DNA of 64,000 nucleotides from Sipunculus nudus (taxonomy: Eukaryota; Annelida; Sipuncula; Golfingiida; Sipunculidae). Each line of letters starts with the position of its first letter. Position 1 is the first letter of the stretch. The stretch covers positions 50,199,340 to 50,263,339 of the forward strand of contig CM049322.1 in assembly GCA_026874595.1 (NCBI GenBank). The letters are read 5' to 3'. Position numbers and translations under genes: made by a program. Of the stretch, positions 47,110-59,935 are shown piece after piece. The notes beneath the pieces were generated by a model. That model was given only the letters and a program-made list of their open reading frames with translations, was not told the origin of the DNA and searched no databases.

Positions 47110-47520
47110 TGTTCTCTGTGTTTGAGATCTTCACCTGAAGCTGTCGTCCGTTAACAAGGCACACTTTGTAACCGTTAGGCCTAGAAACTTCTAACTGTAT
47201 ATCCCTTGAGGACCATGAAAAATCTTCTTAAAACCTGAAATTAGGTCACTGGAACTCATATTCTCCAGTCTATAATGATTATAAGTACCCCCCCCCCCCC
47301 CAGAATAACATAAGAAAAGATTGATACAGAAGCATCATTATCTGAAAAAAAAATGATGCATTTATCGCCAAGGTTCTTGGCCACCTTCATTTTTTTTAAA
47401 TTTTTATGCATGTTTCTTTGTATGAGACCTTCAAATGAAGTGGACGTCCCATAACAGGTCACAAATCGTATCCAATGGACCAAGAATCTTCTACCTTTAC
47501 ATCCAAGGATGTCAATGAAA
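47110..47520. repeat. Copy of the ggcctagaa/cctgaaattaggtcac repeat family
   Basis: Two units share aaggcacactttgtaaccgt / gtcacaaatcgtatccaatg, catcc-aagga-gtc/accatgaaa and an aaatctt/atgc stretch. A 14-base C run lies at 47288-47301. Related to 6695-7960. Confidence 0.6.
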
Positions 47521-47535
47521 AATCATGCACAAGAA

Positions 47536-49860
47536 AAGAATGAATCAAATACAAAGGAACAAAAAAGTATGAAAGACAAACAAAGAAAACGGTTATAAAG
47601 ACAAAATTGATCCTACAAAGAAAAAGAACGTTCTGCAAAAAAAGAATATAATCAGAAGATGAGAAAAAAATGAATTCATGAAAAATTAAACATGAGAGAA
47701 AAGCTCAGAAACAACAAAAACAATCTGCCAAATAAAATGCAACTTTTAGACAAAAAAAAACTTCTGCAGAAACAGCACAAAACCAGAAGATAAGGAAACA
47801 TGAGATTGAAAGAGCACATAAGAGAGAGACTGAGAAACAACAGAAGCGAATTGCTAGACAAAAGGATACTTACAGACAAGAAAGAACGTTCTGCAGAAAA
47901 AAAGCATATAACCAGAAGATAAGGGAAGATGAGGATCGAATAGCAGATGAGTGGGAGGCCGAGACACAGCAGAAACGAAACGCTAGTCAAAAAGAAACTT
48001 ACAGACAAAAAGAACATTCTGCAGAAAAAAGCATATAATCAGAAGATGAGAACAAAAAATGAATTCATGAGAAATTAAACATGAGAGAAAAGCTCAGAAA
48101 CAACAAAACAATTTGCTAAAAAAAATGTAACTTTTAGACAAAAAAAAGTTCTGCAGAAACAGCATAAAACCAGAAGAACTGATCCGTTACACAAGAGCAC
48201 TGAGACTACGAGAAACACCACCAGCATGACACAAAAAAAAGGACTGATAACATTCATGCAAATACGATAATTACCTAGAGGTTCACAGTTGTCACTGAAA
48301 GGATCATTGGTCAACGTACCTATGCAAATTGAAACAACCGTGAATATGTTGCCGCATACGTCAGATTCCACTTCAACCATACCGACCAATTTAAAACGTG
48401 AATTTGAGTACAAAATGTAGAGTGCACCCAAAATGTACGTACAGCTGTAACACTGAGTGCACTTCACTACTTGTTGAGATATAGTCAGTTGTAGAAAGTT
48501 GCCAACATTACAATACATAGTAACTGACTTCAAACTTTCAAAAAATAGCAAAAGCATGATCCTCTTGGCACAACTGACAATTCAGTTGATGATAGTGATG
48601 ATGACTAGTTAAAAGAAATATAAGAAGATGAACAAGGAGAAATTCCAGATATCATGCTTTATGATACTTGACGCACAGGAAATGACATAATATCGGTAGC
48701 TCCTGGAAAAGGACAGAAGCCTTTGCGATTGTTTCAAGACAAAGATTAAAAATGTCCCTCACTACTCTGTGGACAAAGAAGAATAGGTAATGCTGAAAGT
48801 GACATTTACAAATGGAATCTCAGATCACTTGATCGTAGAGTTGCTGCAAATGTTCCAAATATTTTCCTAAAAAATGAAGAAATAACAAGCTGAACAAATT
48901 AAAGGGCAGGTAAGCCTATCAATTCGTCGAATCAAAACTCAGGGGGGGAGGAAATATTCCGTCCGGAATCTCTTGAATGAAAGCAAAGTTCATGAGCTGA
49001 CAAGGTTGGATGGAGGCTACAGAATTTTCAGATCCTTGCTAGGCTCTCCTTCTCATTTTAAAGCACGTAAAAACACATCTTTGCAATGATTAGACTACTA
49101 GGATTGCCGACACGGTTTATCTTTGTATTAGCTGAGAAGACAGACCTGTTGATCATCCTTGATATACTGATTGATGGCAAAACGTATTCAGACAAATGGA
49201 CTTAGTAAATAAAACGTGCTTGGTTCGGGCGGATCCTGTAACCTGTGTGAGGTATTTTGATCATAGAGTTCATTCCTCCATTCACACCATCTAACAAAGT
49301 GCACATTCACCTCTTAGAAAGCTAACAGCTTTATTTTTACAGCGTTTGAATTTCAGCTACGTCGCTGTCCACATGTTTATATGCGTATGTTGATTGAGAA
49401 TGCCATATATGGTTAACATGAAGATGATACTGTCACCAAATACATTGATGAGATTGCAATCTGCTCCAAGAATGACGAGGACCATCAAGATCTGATAAAT
49501 TTACAAACACACAGACACTCCAGGTCTTGTAAAGGAAATGGAAAGCCAAGTTGTCGTTCTAACTTCCCATTACCGCCCAAAGCAGAAAATCCTCGCACAT
49601 CATTAAAACGAAGTTGATGCAGAAGACTTTTCAGGCAGTTGCAAGCTTAAATGTTGACAATGACTTATCATTTCATGATTTCCTAAACTCTGATTTCCTA
49701 GAAATCTCTCTATATGACTACTACACTGCCTTTCAAAGAGAAGTTCCAAGAGTTCTACGATATGTTCATTATACTGAGAAAATAGACCCGGAAAACTGCT
49801 TTCGTGAAAGGCTACTTTTGTACACAGTGTAGAGATATGAAAACAAAGTGCCCACATTAG
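47536..49860 (+). pseudogene. Broken Helitron-type replicase/helicase relic (N-terminal part)
   Basis: The first kilobase encodes, in interrupted frames, lysine/arginine/glutamine-rich segments such as MREKLRNNKN and KKERSAEKK, typical of the N-terminus of Helitron proteins. Downstream, frames carry RTGNDIISVAPGKGQKPLRL (about 48670), LCGQRRIGNAESDIYKWNLR (about 48765), DRRVAANVPNIFLKNEE, then LVRADPVTCVRYFDHRVHS. In a shifted frame, CPHVYMRMLIENA (49366-49404) sits where the HUH endonuclease motif belongs, so the second histidine is replaced by tyrosine. The block then reads CSKNDEDHQDLINLQTHRHS, followed by a NFPLPP box. Many stops and frameshifts interrupt it, and no helicase motifs follow. 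Identification is from recalled Helitron protein motifs. Confidence 0.7.
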
Positions 49861-50889
49861 CTAAACAGAATAAAGAAAAAAAAAACAATGGGAGGTGCCA
49901 ATTAACTAAGAGAGGTTATTATTTATCATGAAGATAAATAATATATTAAAGCATGTGGCGATTCCCTAGGCAAAATGAATATGACGATTGAGAGACCTAG
50001 ATGAGCCCCTTGTCAATACGTAATTGATAAACGATGAATGTAAGCAAGTATGTACTATGTAATTGAGATTTATACCTCAACCTTACATCTAGCCTTGCTA
50101 CCGTTGACACTCTATTTACAACTATACGTGCCTGCTCTTAGACTGAAAATTTAATAAACTTTTCCCCAGTATAAAGTATATTACAGTTATCGTTTACCTA
50201 AATTATATCAACCCAAATATTAATATTTTATTTGTTAACTAGAATTGGAATGACATCTGCTATTCAGATATGTAAGTCAAAACTAATGACAGGTGAAGCG
50301 AAAATAATTACCGAATAATAATGATCGAATATCATGTACCCTGTTATTACTATGATATTCGCCGTACAGGATGATACATTTTGCCTCGCGCTGAAAAGGC
50401 GGCTTGGTTGTTGACACTTATTCGCTGGAAAAGTTTCAGTTTGAATGATGTTCGCTTTTTTTGTGTACGTCTGTCTCATGTCTCTGACAGAATCAGATTT
50501 TTTTTCTATATAATGCCACTTCTTTGCATATGCATACTTATTCGTATGTGATGGACAAAGTTAAATTACAACGAACTAATCGATCTTGAAAGAAAACGAC
50601 CGACCACATACACACATTTTTGTCTAAAGATTGCTTATTACATGTCACAAGACGTAACCTCAAAGGTATCAAGTAATAGATATTTAGATTTGTTCACTGT
50701 CATATTGCAGCCTTCTTATCTTTGCAAAATCCATAAGAGAAACTCAAGTCCAGTCCATAAAACAAGGACGAGTATGCTGGCTGCTTGGCTAGTATAAGGA
50801 AGTTTTCAGGGCGAAATAAATATGGGATAATCAAGCCACAGTACACCTGTAAGATATAGCGATACAAACATACCAGGTAAAACGGGGAA

Positions 50890-51201
50890 ATATTGATTCG
50901 CAGAAAAAGAATAAAAAAGTGAGTAGAACATGTGGACCTGCTTCCATGTCACTATCCTGATAACAAATGATAAAGTGCAAAGTATAGGGTCAGGTGAAGT
51001 GAGAGTACATGTAAAAATAAACTGAAGCAAGGTGACATTCCTTATCGCCATACAAAGGCTACATATATACGGGTGATCAGTTTTGTTGTCCCGGACGCTT
51101 ATTGGGTGATTCATAGCGAAGAAAATTTATCATATCTATCTCCAAGGCACCTGTCTGCAGTCTGGGCGTTCCGTTCATGGTGACAACACGCGCTTGACTC
51201 G
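50890..51201 (+). promoter_or_regulatory. Copy 2 promoter-like segment and first small exon
   Basis: Contains gtgagagtacatgtaaaaat, then aaactgaagca, gacattccttatcgc, gtgatcag, an inverted CCAAT box ATTGG at 51101-51105, and gtgacaacacgcgcttgact followed by cg. A consensus donor gtaagt follows at 51202. This is the cleanest of the donor sites in the set. No start codon is shared with copy 1 or 3. Confidence 0.6.
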
Positions 51202-51614
51202 GTAAGTATATATGTAAATGTTAAGCATAGTGAAACATATAATTTTTTGATTGTTGGTCATATCAAATGCTTGGAAATTATGTTTAAAACAATAAGAAAA
51301 TAGTTTGAATATATATATGATATCTTCAGTCCGTTCTTTGTCATTTGTTATTTATGTATTTAATGGAAAGTGTAGCTGTGTAAGAATGACACACACATAT
51401 AAAGTATTATGAAACCATGTCACGACGTCATACACTGGCTTTTATCCATAAATCTTCTTAATATTGCTTGTTATATTGCTACAGAATAACTGCATAAACA
51501 GCAATAGAGGCATAAAGTAACATATGTCATATAGCATGATCAACTGCATTTTCAGATAAAAACATTTAATAATTAATTAATTTAATAATAATTCCTTTTA
51601 TTTTCATCAGTTAG

Positions 51615-51713
51615 AATTCCGGCAGCCGCAGTGTCGCATTATATGCCTCTGTCTTTGATAAAGCCTGCTTGAATGCTAGCAGGGAAAGCCAAGCACTCGA
51701 AGGGTGAGTGTTG
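51615..51713 (+). other. Copy 2 second small (5' UTR-like) exon
   Basis: After catcagttag the block reads aattccggcagccgcagtgt and ends ctcgaagg before gtgagt at 51714. It aligns with 24674-24771 and 61310-61414. It contains no long frame. An AG four bases earlier is an alternative acceptor. Confidence 0.5.
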
Positions 51714-51856
51714 CAGTTTATTTCACTGAACCTTATTCTATCTCCGGGCAATAATCCTTTTATCCTCTTTTAATCTTACTCGTTTGTTCATCTATGGCAT
51801 ATCAGTCATCTAACATCAAAATCAGCTTCCATATAAAAAAATACAAAATATGTATA

Positions 51857-51861
51857 TTATA

Positions 51862-51899
<38 letters not shown>
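51857..51899. repeat. (AT)n microsatellite
   Basis: Alternating AT with one interruption near 51864. Confidence 0.95.
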
Positions 51900-51901
<2 letters not shown>

Positions 51902-54900
51902 AAGAGGGAGATAGAGAGAGAATACATTCGTCACATTTCCTAACAAAATACCATGATTAAGTACATATACGTTAATTAGATGACGCATATATTGACCTTT
52001 TGAGAATTTGTCATGTGAATTTTGATCAAAACTGTCATCGACAAACATTGTGAATTAATTATTTAAAAAAATAACCGCTGTTTAAAAACGTATACACGCA
52101 CTTAATGTTTCACCTAAAACGTCAGAGTTGTAATCGAGTATTTTGATTAACCTAAAACAAGAACATGTGGTTCTTCAGAAGGTGCAACATTTACATATTT
52201 ATTGCGTTCTGACAATATTCACATGAGCCTCGTTTATAAGTACAAGTTGCAGCTAAGTCAGTTTAAAAATATTTTCTCACTCATTTAGACATCCACTGAG
52301 GTCACTAAAAGCATGCCCTTCTTTTCTGTCGGTTACCCTCTTTCTCCATCGCTTTTTCTTTCACTGAGTCAGTTCGCGAATAACTAACATTTAACAAAAC
52401 TTGACAAAAGCCATAAGGCACAGATGATAAAAACTAACAACTCAAAAATAACTCACCAAAATAGTTGACCACATCCTGTGTCTTACCACCTCATAAGAGT
52501 TAGGGTTATTTGTTAGATGTTTTATTTTTATCTCTTTTAATCTGAATAATGAAATACACTTCACACACTTTATCTAACCAGTGAAGAGCTGAAGATGCTC
52601 CCACTCTGTTTGTCCAATAAAAAAATACTGTTTTGACTTCGTCTTCGCTGGGATTAAATTTCGCGAACTTCCCAGTTTCAGTATTTTGCAAGAGTTTGGT
52701 TTTCGCAATCTCGTCATATGAAAAACCTACACAAGAGAAGGCTTTGTTATATGTATTAATTAGATAAAATGATCCGTGCGCAAAATCATAATGACTAGGA
52801 AATTAAACATCGAAAGAGTTGAAATAATTGCCCATTAATGACAGATAATTTGAAAGATCTGATTTCGTTCATTATAGCAAACTTTGAGCACACAAAATTT
52901 TATTATTTGGGTTAAATATCAATCATTTACCTTTACACTCTGCTTCCTCAATTGACCACTTATTCATGGGTTTGTTTTGCGAGAATTCTCTTTTCTCATT
53001 TTCGCGAACTTTAAACCCTCGCGAACAAAAAGCAACCACAGTATGTAACCATCGTGACCTCATAGCAACTGACGTATGTCATCATTCATTAATTACCAGC
53101 TTATCAACTGTAAATTAAAGAAATGTAGCCTTTAGACAAATGTAAATGACCTACATACCTTTGCTCTAAGCTTATGTGCACGTGCTAATGATAACATGAT
53201 TTATTGATCTGCTTATCCAAGACATACATATTAGCCAAAAGCAAGACGTTCCTGTCCGTGTCTGTGACAGGCAGTATACTGATAACGGTTAATTTATCAT
53301 CCGCTGAGAAAACATTTGATATAAAGTTGATGTAAAAAAGGGATGTTCTCTTGAAAGAAGGAGATGGGTGAAGCTGGAAAGGGCAGCCGAAGTTCGGGTT
53401 CAAACCAGTCCCAACCAGTTCAGTTGTTGTCACTGCTTATGTATTTGTCATGTTTTCGCATTTTGCCTTAAATAACAGTGAGACACCTGTAGGTTTTGGT
53501 TTCATATATTCATTCGAAGGAAGCACAGAGCAGCAAAAATCCTGAGGCAGCATGCTTAAAATTAAAGACAAGCAATTATTATATATTTAATTTTCTTAAT
53601 ATAACATTTCCAAGTGGTTAATCACAGCAATGACTGAAAGTATGGACAGTTTTCACTCATCTTAGATCTTATGTCATTCACCGAGGTCTGTAGCAACCTT
53701 CATATATTAACAAATTCATAGCGTTGTTGTGCTGGCTATGCTATCTCTCTCCCCTTCACTAAGTGACTGCTCAGAGCTTTAACTCAACACTGATATTCAC
53801 TGATCGCATGACACCATGCAGAGGAAGCTGAAAAACATAACTAATAATACTCTCGAAGAACTCAAAAGAACGTTAGCCAAAAAAGGTTAAAATCGAACTT
53901 TTGTTATGTTATTTATATCTGAATTACGGAATATAAAATATGATACAAAATTTATTTAAAAAATTCCTTTCCAGGTTTATGCATTTGTTTTATGTGGAAT
54001 TAGCGCTAGAGTAAACGACCAACGCTCTGGCTGTCAGAGTGCCGTTACATCCTTCAACGAGAAACGCACATTAAAGCGCTATGAGGATGCAAGTATTTTT
54101 GTCATATTAGACAACCTCTGATGGCCTACAAATACGGTGTCATATAAAATAAACCAGACCAATCGTAAGCTTTTAAGTACATTTTCAAACAACACATAAC
54201 ATGAGCGAGAAAAAATTTCGTTTTCTCTTAGCATATTGGTTATTCCCTCCGCATGTTTATTGATTTTCTGACCCAATGAATACAAGCATGGTTCGCACGA
54301 GTTACTAGACGCAGCCAAATTGTATAAGCGATAGAGGAAACGACTCGTTACCACAGAGATGGGTTTCCAGTTTGGGTTGTGAGCTCACATGAATTCGTTT
54401 GTGTAAAATCATCTTTTGTAGCTTAGTTGTACGAGCATGGACTGCTTACCACGATATGAATGAAATATGGTAGAAGATCACAGCGATGCTTTCCTCGATT
54501 TAGTTTGTATCACGACTCATACTCTGGGTTTCCAGCCCAATGCCTATATTGAGTCCTGTTGTCATGTTTAATATGGATGAAGGTAAAGCGGCCCTCTTGA
54601 ATTCTAAAGAGCTATTCTATGACTACGTATATTAATTACGTAAGGTAAGAGAAAAAACCCTGTCATTTAGGCAGAAGCGCACGATTCACACATCTTGGCA
54701 TGCGAGAACTGACCTGCACATGATGACAATATCATGATGCATTGACTTAATATTTTGATTTAAGAGAAGCGCATTTGTCACACTTGTCATTTTTCGTATT
54801 TGATGGCAGTTTTATTTTTTAAAAAACACAGAGATTTAGGTCCCCTGATCATGAATTTGATCTGAACAACACGGTCGTGTTATAACGGATACATTGTCTT

Positions 54901-55900
54901 GGTTTTATAGCTTGAAAAATAGGCAGTGTAGAAAATATATTGACATTACCCATTCAACAGGTCGCAGTGTCGCTCCTATAAGGGTATATCAAGGAATTCA
55001 AGACATATTTGCCACTTTACTTAAAAGCATTAGATTTTTTTTTCATTTGCAGGCGATTGATGTTTGCAAATATTAGGTTAAAATATGGTTCTGTAAGGCT
55101 TGCACGTTTGTGACAATATCATATTCGATACCATTCATAATATGCCTTCTAACTGCATGTGGAGTTAGTTCACTGGTACCTTTTCTGTCAGTAATGGAAT
55201 CATCAAGGTATGTAGAACCGTTTAGTTCAAACCACACATCTGTAGCAATGGTGTACAATTTGTTATACTTATATCGTGCTCTATACTGTTTTCTATCCAT
55301 CTTATGAGGAATAATGTATGAATAATATCCTTTCACGTCACACTCAGTATAGATTTGCCAGATGACATTAGGAACCAAATAAAAGAATAAACAACAAAAA
55401 ACTAACTACTCGTGCATTAACATATTTGGCAATAAGCAAGGTTAAGGACGATCATTATGGTATTTTATATATAACCTTGATTTAGCAATACACCTTACGA
55501 CCTATATTTGTCCTACATAGACATGATGATAATACCAGGTACTGTCTCGGGACGGCAGATATGTAACCCCCCGTGACCTCTTATCAACTGCTGCTTTTCA
55601 TTAGTCAATAGTTGCCGGCTAATCAGCTTATGGAAGCTAAGGAGCATGGCCTTTGGACAGAGGCGTTAAATAAATATATATTTCCACTCATCAGCCCGTC
55701 ACGTGATAATATGATTATGAGGCACTATCTTAATCTTGTGATTCAAATGTAACATTTTGGTAATAAAATAGTGTTGTGCCTGTTTGTGCTTAGCCCTATT
55801 TTGATCGAACTCATTTAACAAACCAGTATTGAACGACTTCATTATATGTTAATAATGGGAAACCTTTGGGCCCTTTCTTCTTACCGGAGTTCAGCCCCGT
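51900..55900. other. Copy 2 downstream sequence, no gene seen
   Basis: Landmarks match copy 1 along the whole stretch. No intact RING/B-box coding exon is present, so if copy 2 was ever a gene its coding exon is lost or lies elsewhere. Frames at 54079-54354 and 55073-55378 are not kept in copy 1. Confidence 0.45.
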
Positions 55901-56117
55901 TCTCCTACAGTGGCTACCTATACTGCTGATTTGCAGGCAGTGTAGGAGATATAACTTAAGTACCCATACATCTATTCTCATTTTTACCCCTCCGTTTAAG
56001 GTGATTAGGCAAGTACATACGTATAAAGACTATAGGACAAGACAGTTTAAGATTATAAACCTTATTTATTTTACATGAACTGTACAACTAGTTATAATAA
56101 CTAATACGAGGCACTCT

Positions 56118-56297
56118 CCATGGCTCGGATGTTGGCGCTCGGTAAGGGTGGAGGAAACCGCAGGACCCGGAAAAATACCACCGGCCTTGGACGGGCCACT
56201 ACAACCCACTCTCATGCAAAGCCACCTCGGGGATCGAACCCGGATCGCCAGCGGAGAAGGCCAAGCGCTTTACCGCTCAACTGTCCAGTCCCCTAAG
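56118..56297 (-). repeat. tRNA-derived SINE with intact A and B boxes
   Basis: On the minus strand, starting near 56297, gttgagcggtaaagcgcttg is an A-box region and gatccgggttcgatccccga contains a perfect B box (GGGTTCGATCCCC). A GC-rich body follows with ttgtagtggcccgtccaagg. It interrupts copy 2 of the duplication and is absent at the matching point of copy 1, so it inserted after the duplication. Confidence 0.75.
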
Positions 56298-56752
56298 CTA
56301 ACAAGACGGTATCAAGATGTTCGAACCTTAGGGATATTCAAGGCAGGGTTCACATAATCGAAGTGGAACTAAAAGGCTAAAAATAAGCGCACACCTCATT
56401 TTTTTAACAGAGGCCTGTTCGAATTCCAAATATACAATATTTCACAGAGATTTTACATACTCAGACTTGAAGTGAAAATATGTAAAATTATATGTATTGA
56501 TAAATTTCAATTTATAGTACAGGATACTTTTTCCTTATTTATGTTTCTTCTAAAACACCGTAAAACAATAAGATATGAAGAGATTTTTTAATCAAAGGCT
56601 TTTAGCGGGAGCTGTTCATCTGCTTATAGGACCATATATTGTCATGCAGTATAGTTATAAAGTAACAGGATATCCTTCTAATACTCGGCTCTCAGAACTA
56701 TGCTGCAAAGTATGATACCTGGCACAAGCCCGGAACATAAACTTCGCTTATG

Positions 56753-56778
56753 TATCTATCTATCTATCTATCTATCTA

Positions 56779-56871
<93 letters not shown>
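56753..56871. repeat. (TATC)n(TC)n(TA)n compound microsatellite
   Basis: TATC units to about 56780, TC to 56798, then TA with single G and C interruptions. Confidence 0.97.
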
Positions 56872-56874
<3 letters not shown>

Positions 56875-57055
56875 TCCGTCAAGGGGTATAGAGCCTTTCC
56901 CGTTCGTGTGTAGGTGTGGATTTGGCACATGATCCGGATCCAGTGACATCATCAAGGAATATTCACAGATGCAGATTCACTTATACACAAATGAATCTAG
57001 GAATATGAGCAGAAGGTATTGCAAAGACGAGTTGGGGAGCATCCTACAATAAGAA

Positions 57056-57070
57056 ACCCCCCCCCCCCAT
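57056..57070. repeat. Poly-C tract
   Basis: A run of about 13 C. Confidence 0.85.
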
Positions 57071-57779
57071 CTAGGAGGCTTGCATTCATTAGAATCCAGA
57101 TGCCTACATTAAACATGTTTAATTTTCTGCATTTGCTCGTTTCTTTTGCAATTTTGAGTTAATTTTATTTAATTTCGCATATTTATGTCACTGATCTGCC
57201 AAGAAAAAGGTTTCTTCTTTTGCCCTTCACCCGTCCGTCCACAAATTTTAGACGATACTTTCAAAATATTGCGCGGGCTCACACACAGACATTTACACGC
57301 AAATAAAAAAGACCGCTAACATAACCCATGCCACCTTCGTTGGCAGTTGTAAATCTGCAGATTTTCACGATAAATCATAACTGACAATATATCCGTTTGT
57401 CTTTTCGGAGTAAAAAAGAACCAGACTATACTATTGGCACCAGACATTATTTGCATTATATTATAACACCGTATGACTACAACGGGCTGTATCTAGAACA
57501 AGACTATAGTATGGGGACCAAATATTTATTATAAGTGCAGTATAAAAACCGTATGTCCTCAGTATGAGAACAAGCTGTACCTACCTACATACAAGGACAT
57601 ACAACCTTTATACCTCCTGTCAATTCTCCGTTTGTGTCACTTGGTTTATCACGTCAGCATTAAAACAGCCCTCTTAATTATTATTGTCTGTTAGTTATGT
57701 ACGAGTGACTAATGCACCCACGAGATAAGATATTTACACCATACTCTGATCCAACAAGGAAATCGTATATTTCATTCAT

Positions 57780-57960
57780 TAAAACAAGGGGCGGGTCCAG
57801 TATTTAAGAAAAGGATCGAGGGCCCAGCCAAGAAGGACTACCGCTAAATCCGACAAAAAGGGCCCTTGGTCCATAAAAAAAGGGGGGGGGCTCCAGGCCG
57901 CAAAATTGGATGTGTTACTCTTTTAAAAAGTTGCGGCAGCTGACAAAGAGGGGAACATAT
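57780..57960. repeat. Possible fragment with ggggcgggtccag end
   Basis: gggcgggtccagtatttaag and, 60-100 bases later, a G-run followed by ctccaggccgc recall the ends of GC-ended non-autonomous elements like those near 9920. No partner end could be fixed. Confidence 0.3.
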
Positions 57961-58803
57961 TTATTATGTATAAGTGGAGGATAATTATTATACACTTCTA
58001 TATTGGTTGAAGAAAACGCGTTTCGCCAGAGAAATTACAATGGCGCTATCCCTGTTAAGGGTATTAATAAACAACTATAAGATATTATATAATTCTTGGC
58101 ATATCTGCGGGTGTCACACGCATACATATATAACATATATAATTTTATCCTTGACATATTTTATATGTTGCGTATATTTTCAACTGTTAACAAAAATTAA
58201 TTTTCCCAGAATCCACATTTGCAACTGCGTATTTTATGACTTGGTTTTAGGAACTGTTTAGTATTTGAAAACATTAGGGCAATGTAGAATATGGGCACAA
58301 AAACCATGCTATTGCCATTGAGTAAACTGCCATGATGTATTGCTACCAGGTATCATTATTAATGACTCAAGGTATTGTAAATAGAGCTGAATCTATCACA
58401 TGCGCAAAAAATGAGTTTTGATCCTTTATCGTGATCTGCTGCAAATGTTAATGGGATTTCGACCTGGTGCATGCACCACTCTCGGTTCTCGGTTCGCTAG
58501 TTTGCGCAATCATGTCATCGAGCACATAAACCGGAAAACAATCAAACTCGACGACCACAGTCGAGCGTTCGCCGGATGTTAAAAAAGAAAGACCGTTTGA
58601 CAGAGGTTTGGCGAACATATTTTAAACAACAAATGAAAAAAAGTATATTCTGGAGGAAGTAGAAACAAATAATATATTGATGCAGCTATATTTATTTTGA
58701 AAATTGAAGGACTGAAGTGACAGGCGGAAGTGCAAAAAAAACTTTGTCACGGCCAGCTCTTTCAAATTATAGGGTGAGAAGTCACTATTTTTTTCACATT
58801 TAA

Positions 58804-58804
<1 letters not shown>

Positions 58805-58869
<65 letters not shown>
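58805..58869. repeat. (AT)n microsatellite
   Basis: Alternating AT of about 65 bp. Confidence 0.97.
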
Positions 58870-58873
<4 letters not shown>

Positions 58874-59171
58874 CGTATCAGTGGACCAGCTCACACGACA
58901 CCTCGTGAAAAAGCACACGCAAAAGAAGCGTGTCGGCTTTGCATCGCGGGCCTTGCGTCACGATCGACCGTGTTCAATTTGTCCTGCGATGGAAGCCCGT
59001 GTAGAGTTGCGTCGGTTTCATCCCACACAACTCGACAGGGATCGTGCAGTGGAACTTGAAGTGCGACGCACTTTTCACGACACATATCGACACGCAGCAA
59101 CGCACGGACTGAGTGGGTCAAAGTCCCAGAAAGACAGGTCTATAACCCCGCTAGGTTGCCGGGCCGGTTAG
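58870..59171 (+). other. GC-rich open frame next to the (AT)n tract, unrecognised
   Basis: Base composition changes sharply at 58870, and an open frame runs to TAG at 59169. It opens VVSVDQLTRHLVKKHTQKKR. Its L-x2-H-x4-H ending is like the second half of a C2H2 zinc finger, but no cysteine pair precedes it because the frame enters from AT repeat. An arginine- and histidine-rich region follows (RPCSICPAMEARVELRRF, then RDRAVELEVRRTFHDTYRHA). I cannot name a family. It could be an exon of a transposon-borne or captured gene. The minus strand is also open over 76 codons, so coding is not established. Confidence 0.35.
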
Positions 59172-59580
59172 CTGTCAGTCAACACGACATGTAACAATAG
59201 TGGCCCCGGGCACTCCTCGCTGGGCTGTTATCCATTTTTTTCTTTCTGGCAAAGGATACATGGATACGATAAAATTGTATTAATGTCATAAGAGGTCGAT
59301 GGAGCGGGAACGCTAAAGGAGCAGATTCGACCTTTTATATAGCAAGAGCAGTGCACCCCCTTTGTGACCTTTGAATTTGGTCCTTAAGCCACTTGCAAGT
59401 TACCAACAAACGAATCGTTGCGACATTTTCAGACAGCGGGTACATGCCGCGTGCACACTTAACAGAATGTTGTTATATTTTGTTTGAACATGCTAACTAT
59501 GAGGAGCGACGAACCGACAAGCTGTAAATGTAGCACCAACCTTACTCTGACACTCGCTCAGTTATACGCCTCATTAAACT
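59172..59580. other. No gene seen
   Basis: Moderate GC at the left, then AT-rich sequence; nothing supportable. Confidence 0.4.
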
Positions 59581-59624
59581 CAATATACATAATTATTAGG
59601 ACGGTATAGCCTGGTTAAAAAGGT

Positions 59625-59935
59625 GTACAGTCGCACCTTTCTTAGCGGGCACCTCCATAAAGTTGACACAATTATAAAGTAGGCACCTTTGGGCAGTCCC
59701 ATTTTTTCCTCCTCTTTATTATGTTTAGTTAGTGTGGACACCTCTGTGTTCTCTAAAGAGGGCACTTTTCCCCAGTTAATGCGGGCAGGGTACGGACAAA
59801 AGACCCCCCCCCCCCAGAACAAAAGCCACTTCGGTGAAAAGCACCCTCAACAAAAGCCCCCCCTGATCAAAAGTCCCTCTGCCAAAATGATAAAGAGAAC
59901 AAAAAGCCCCCCTCTAACAAAAATAAATTATTTAA
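59625..59935. repeat. Degenerate short repeats (gcacct and acaaaagccccc)
   Basis: First a set of gggcacct-/ggcaccttt variants, then acaaaagccac, acaaaagccccccc, tcaaaagtccctc and acaaaaagcccccc. A C-run of about 13 lies at 59804-59816. These look like decayed minisatellite units. Confidence 0.5.

Larger units (their letters stand above)
49930..58500 (+). repeat. Segmental duplication, copy 2
   Basis: Counterpart of 23380-36250 with the same landmark order and fewer insertions. It begins at catgtggcgattccctaggc (about 49950) and continues to about 58260. After that, 58300-58520 resembles 62330-62580 (catgatgtattg-tac, tatcattattaatga, catgtaccac/catgcaccac). Divergence between copies is high but landmarks are unambiguous. 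Confidence 0.8.

Noticed and set aside
48075-48557. Minus-strand frame of 160 codons
   Set aside because: It lies antisense to the lysine-rich N-terminal part of the Helitron relic and is its shadow.
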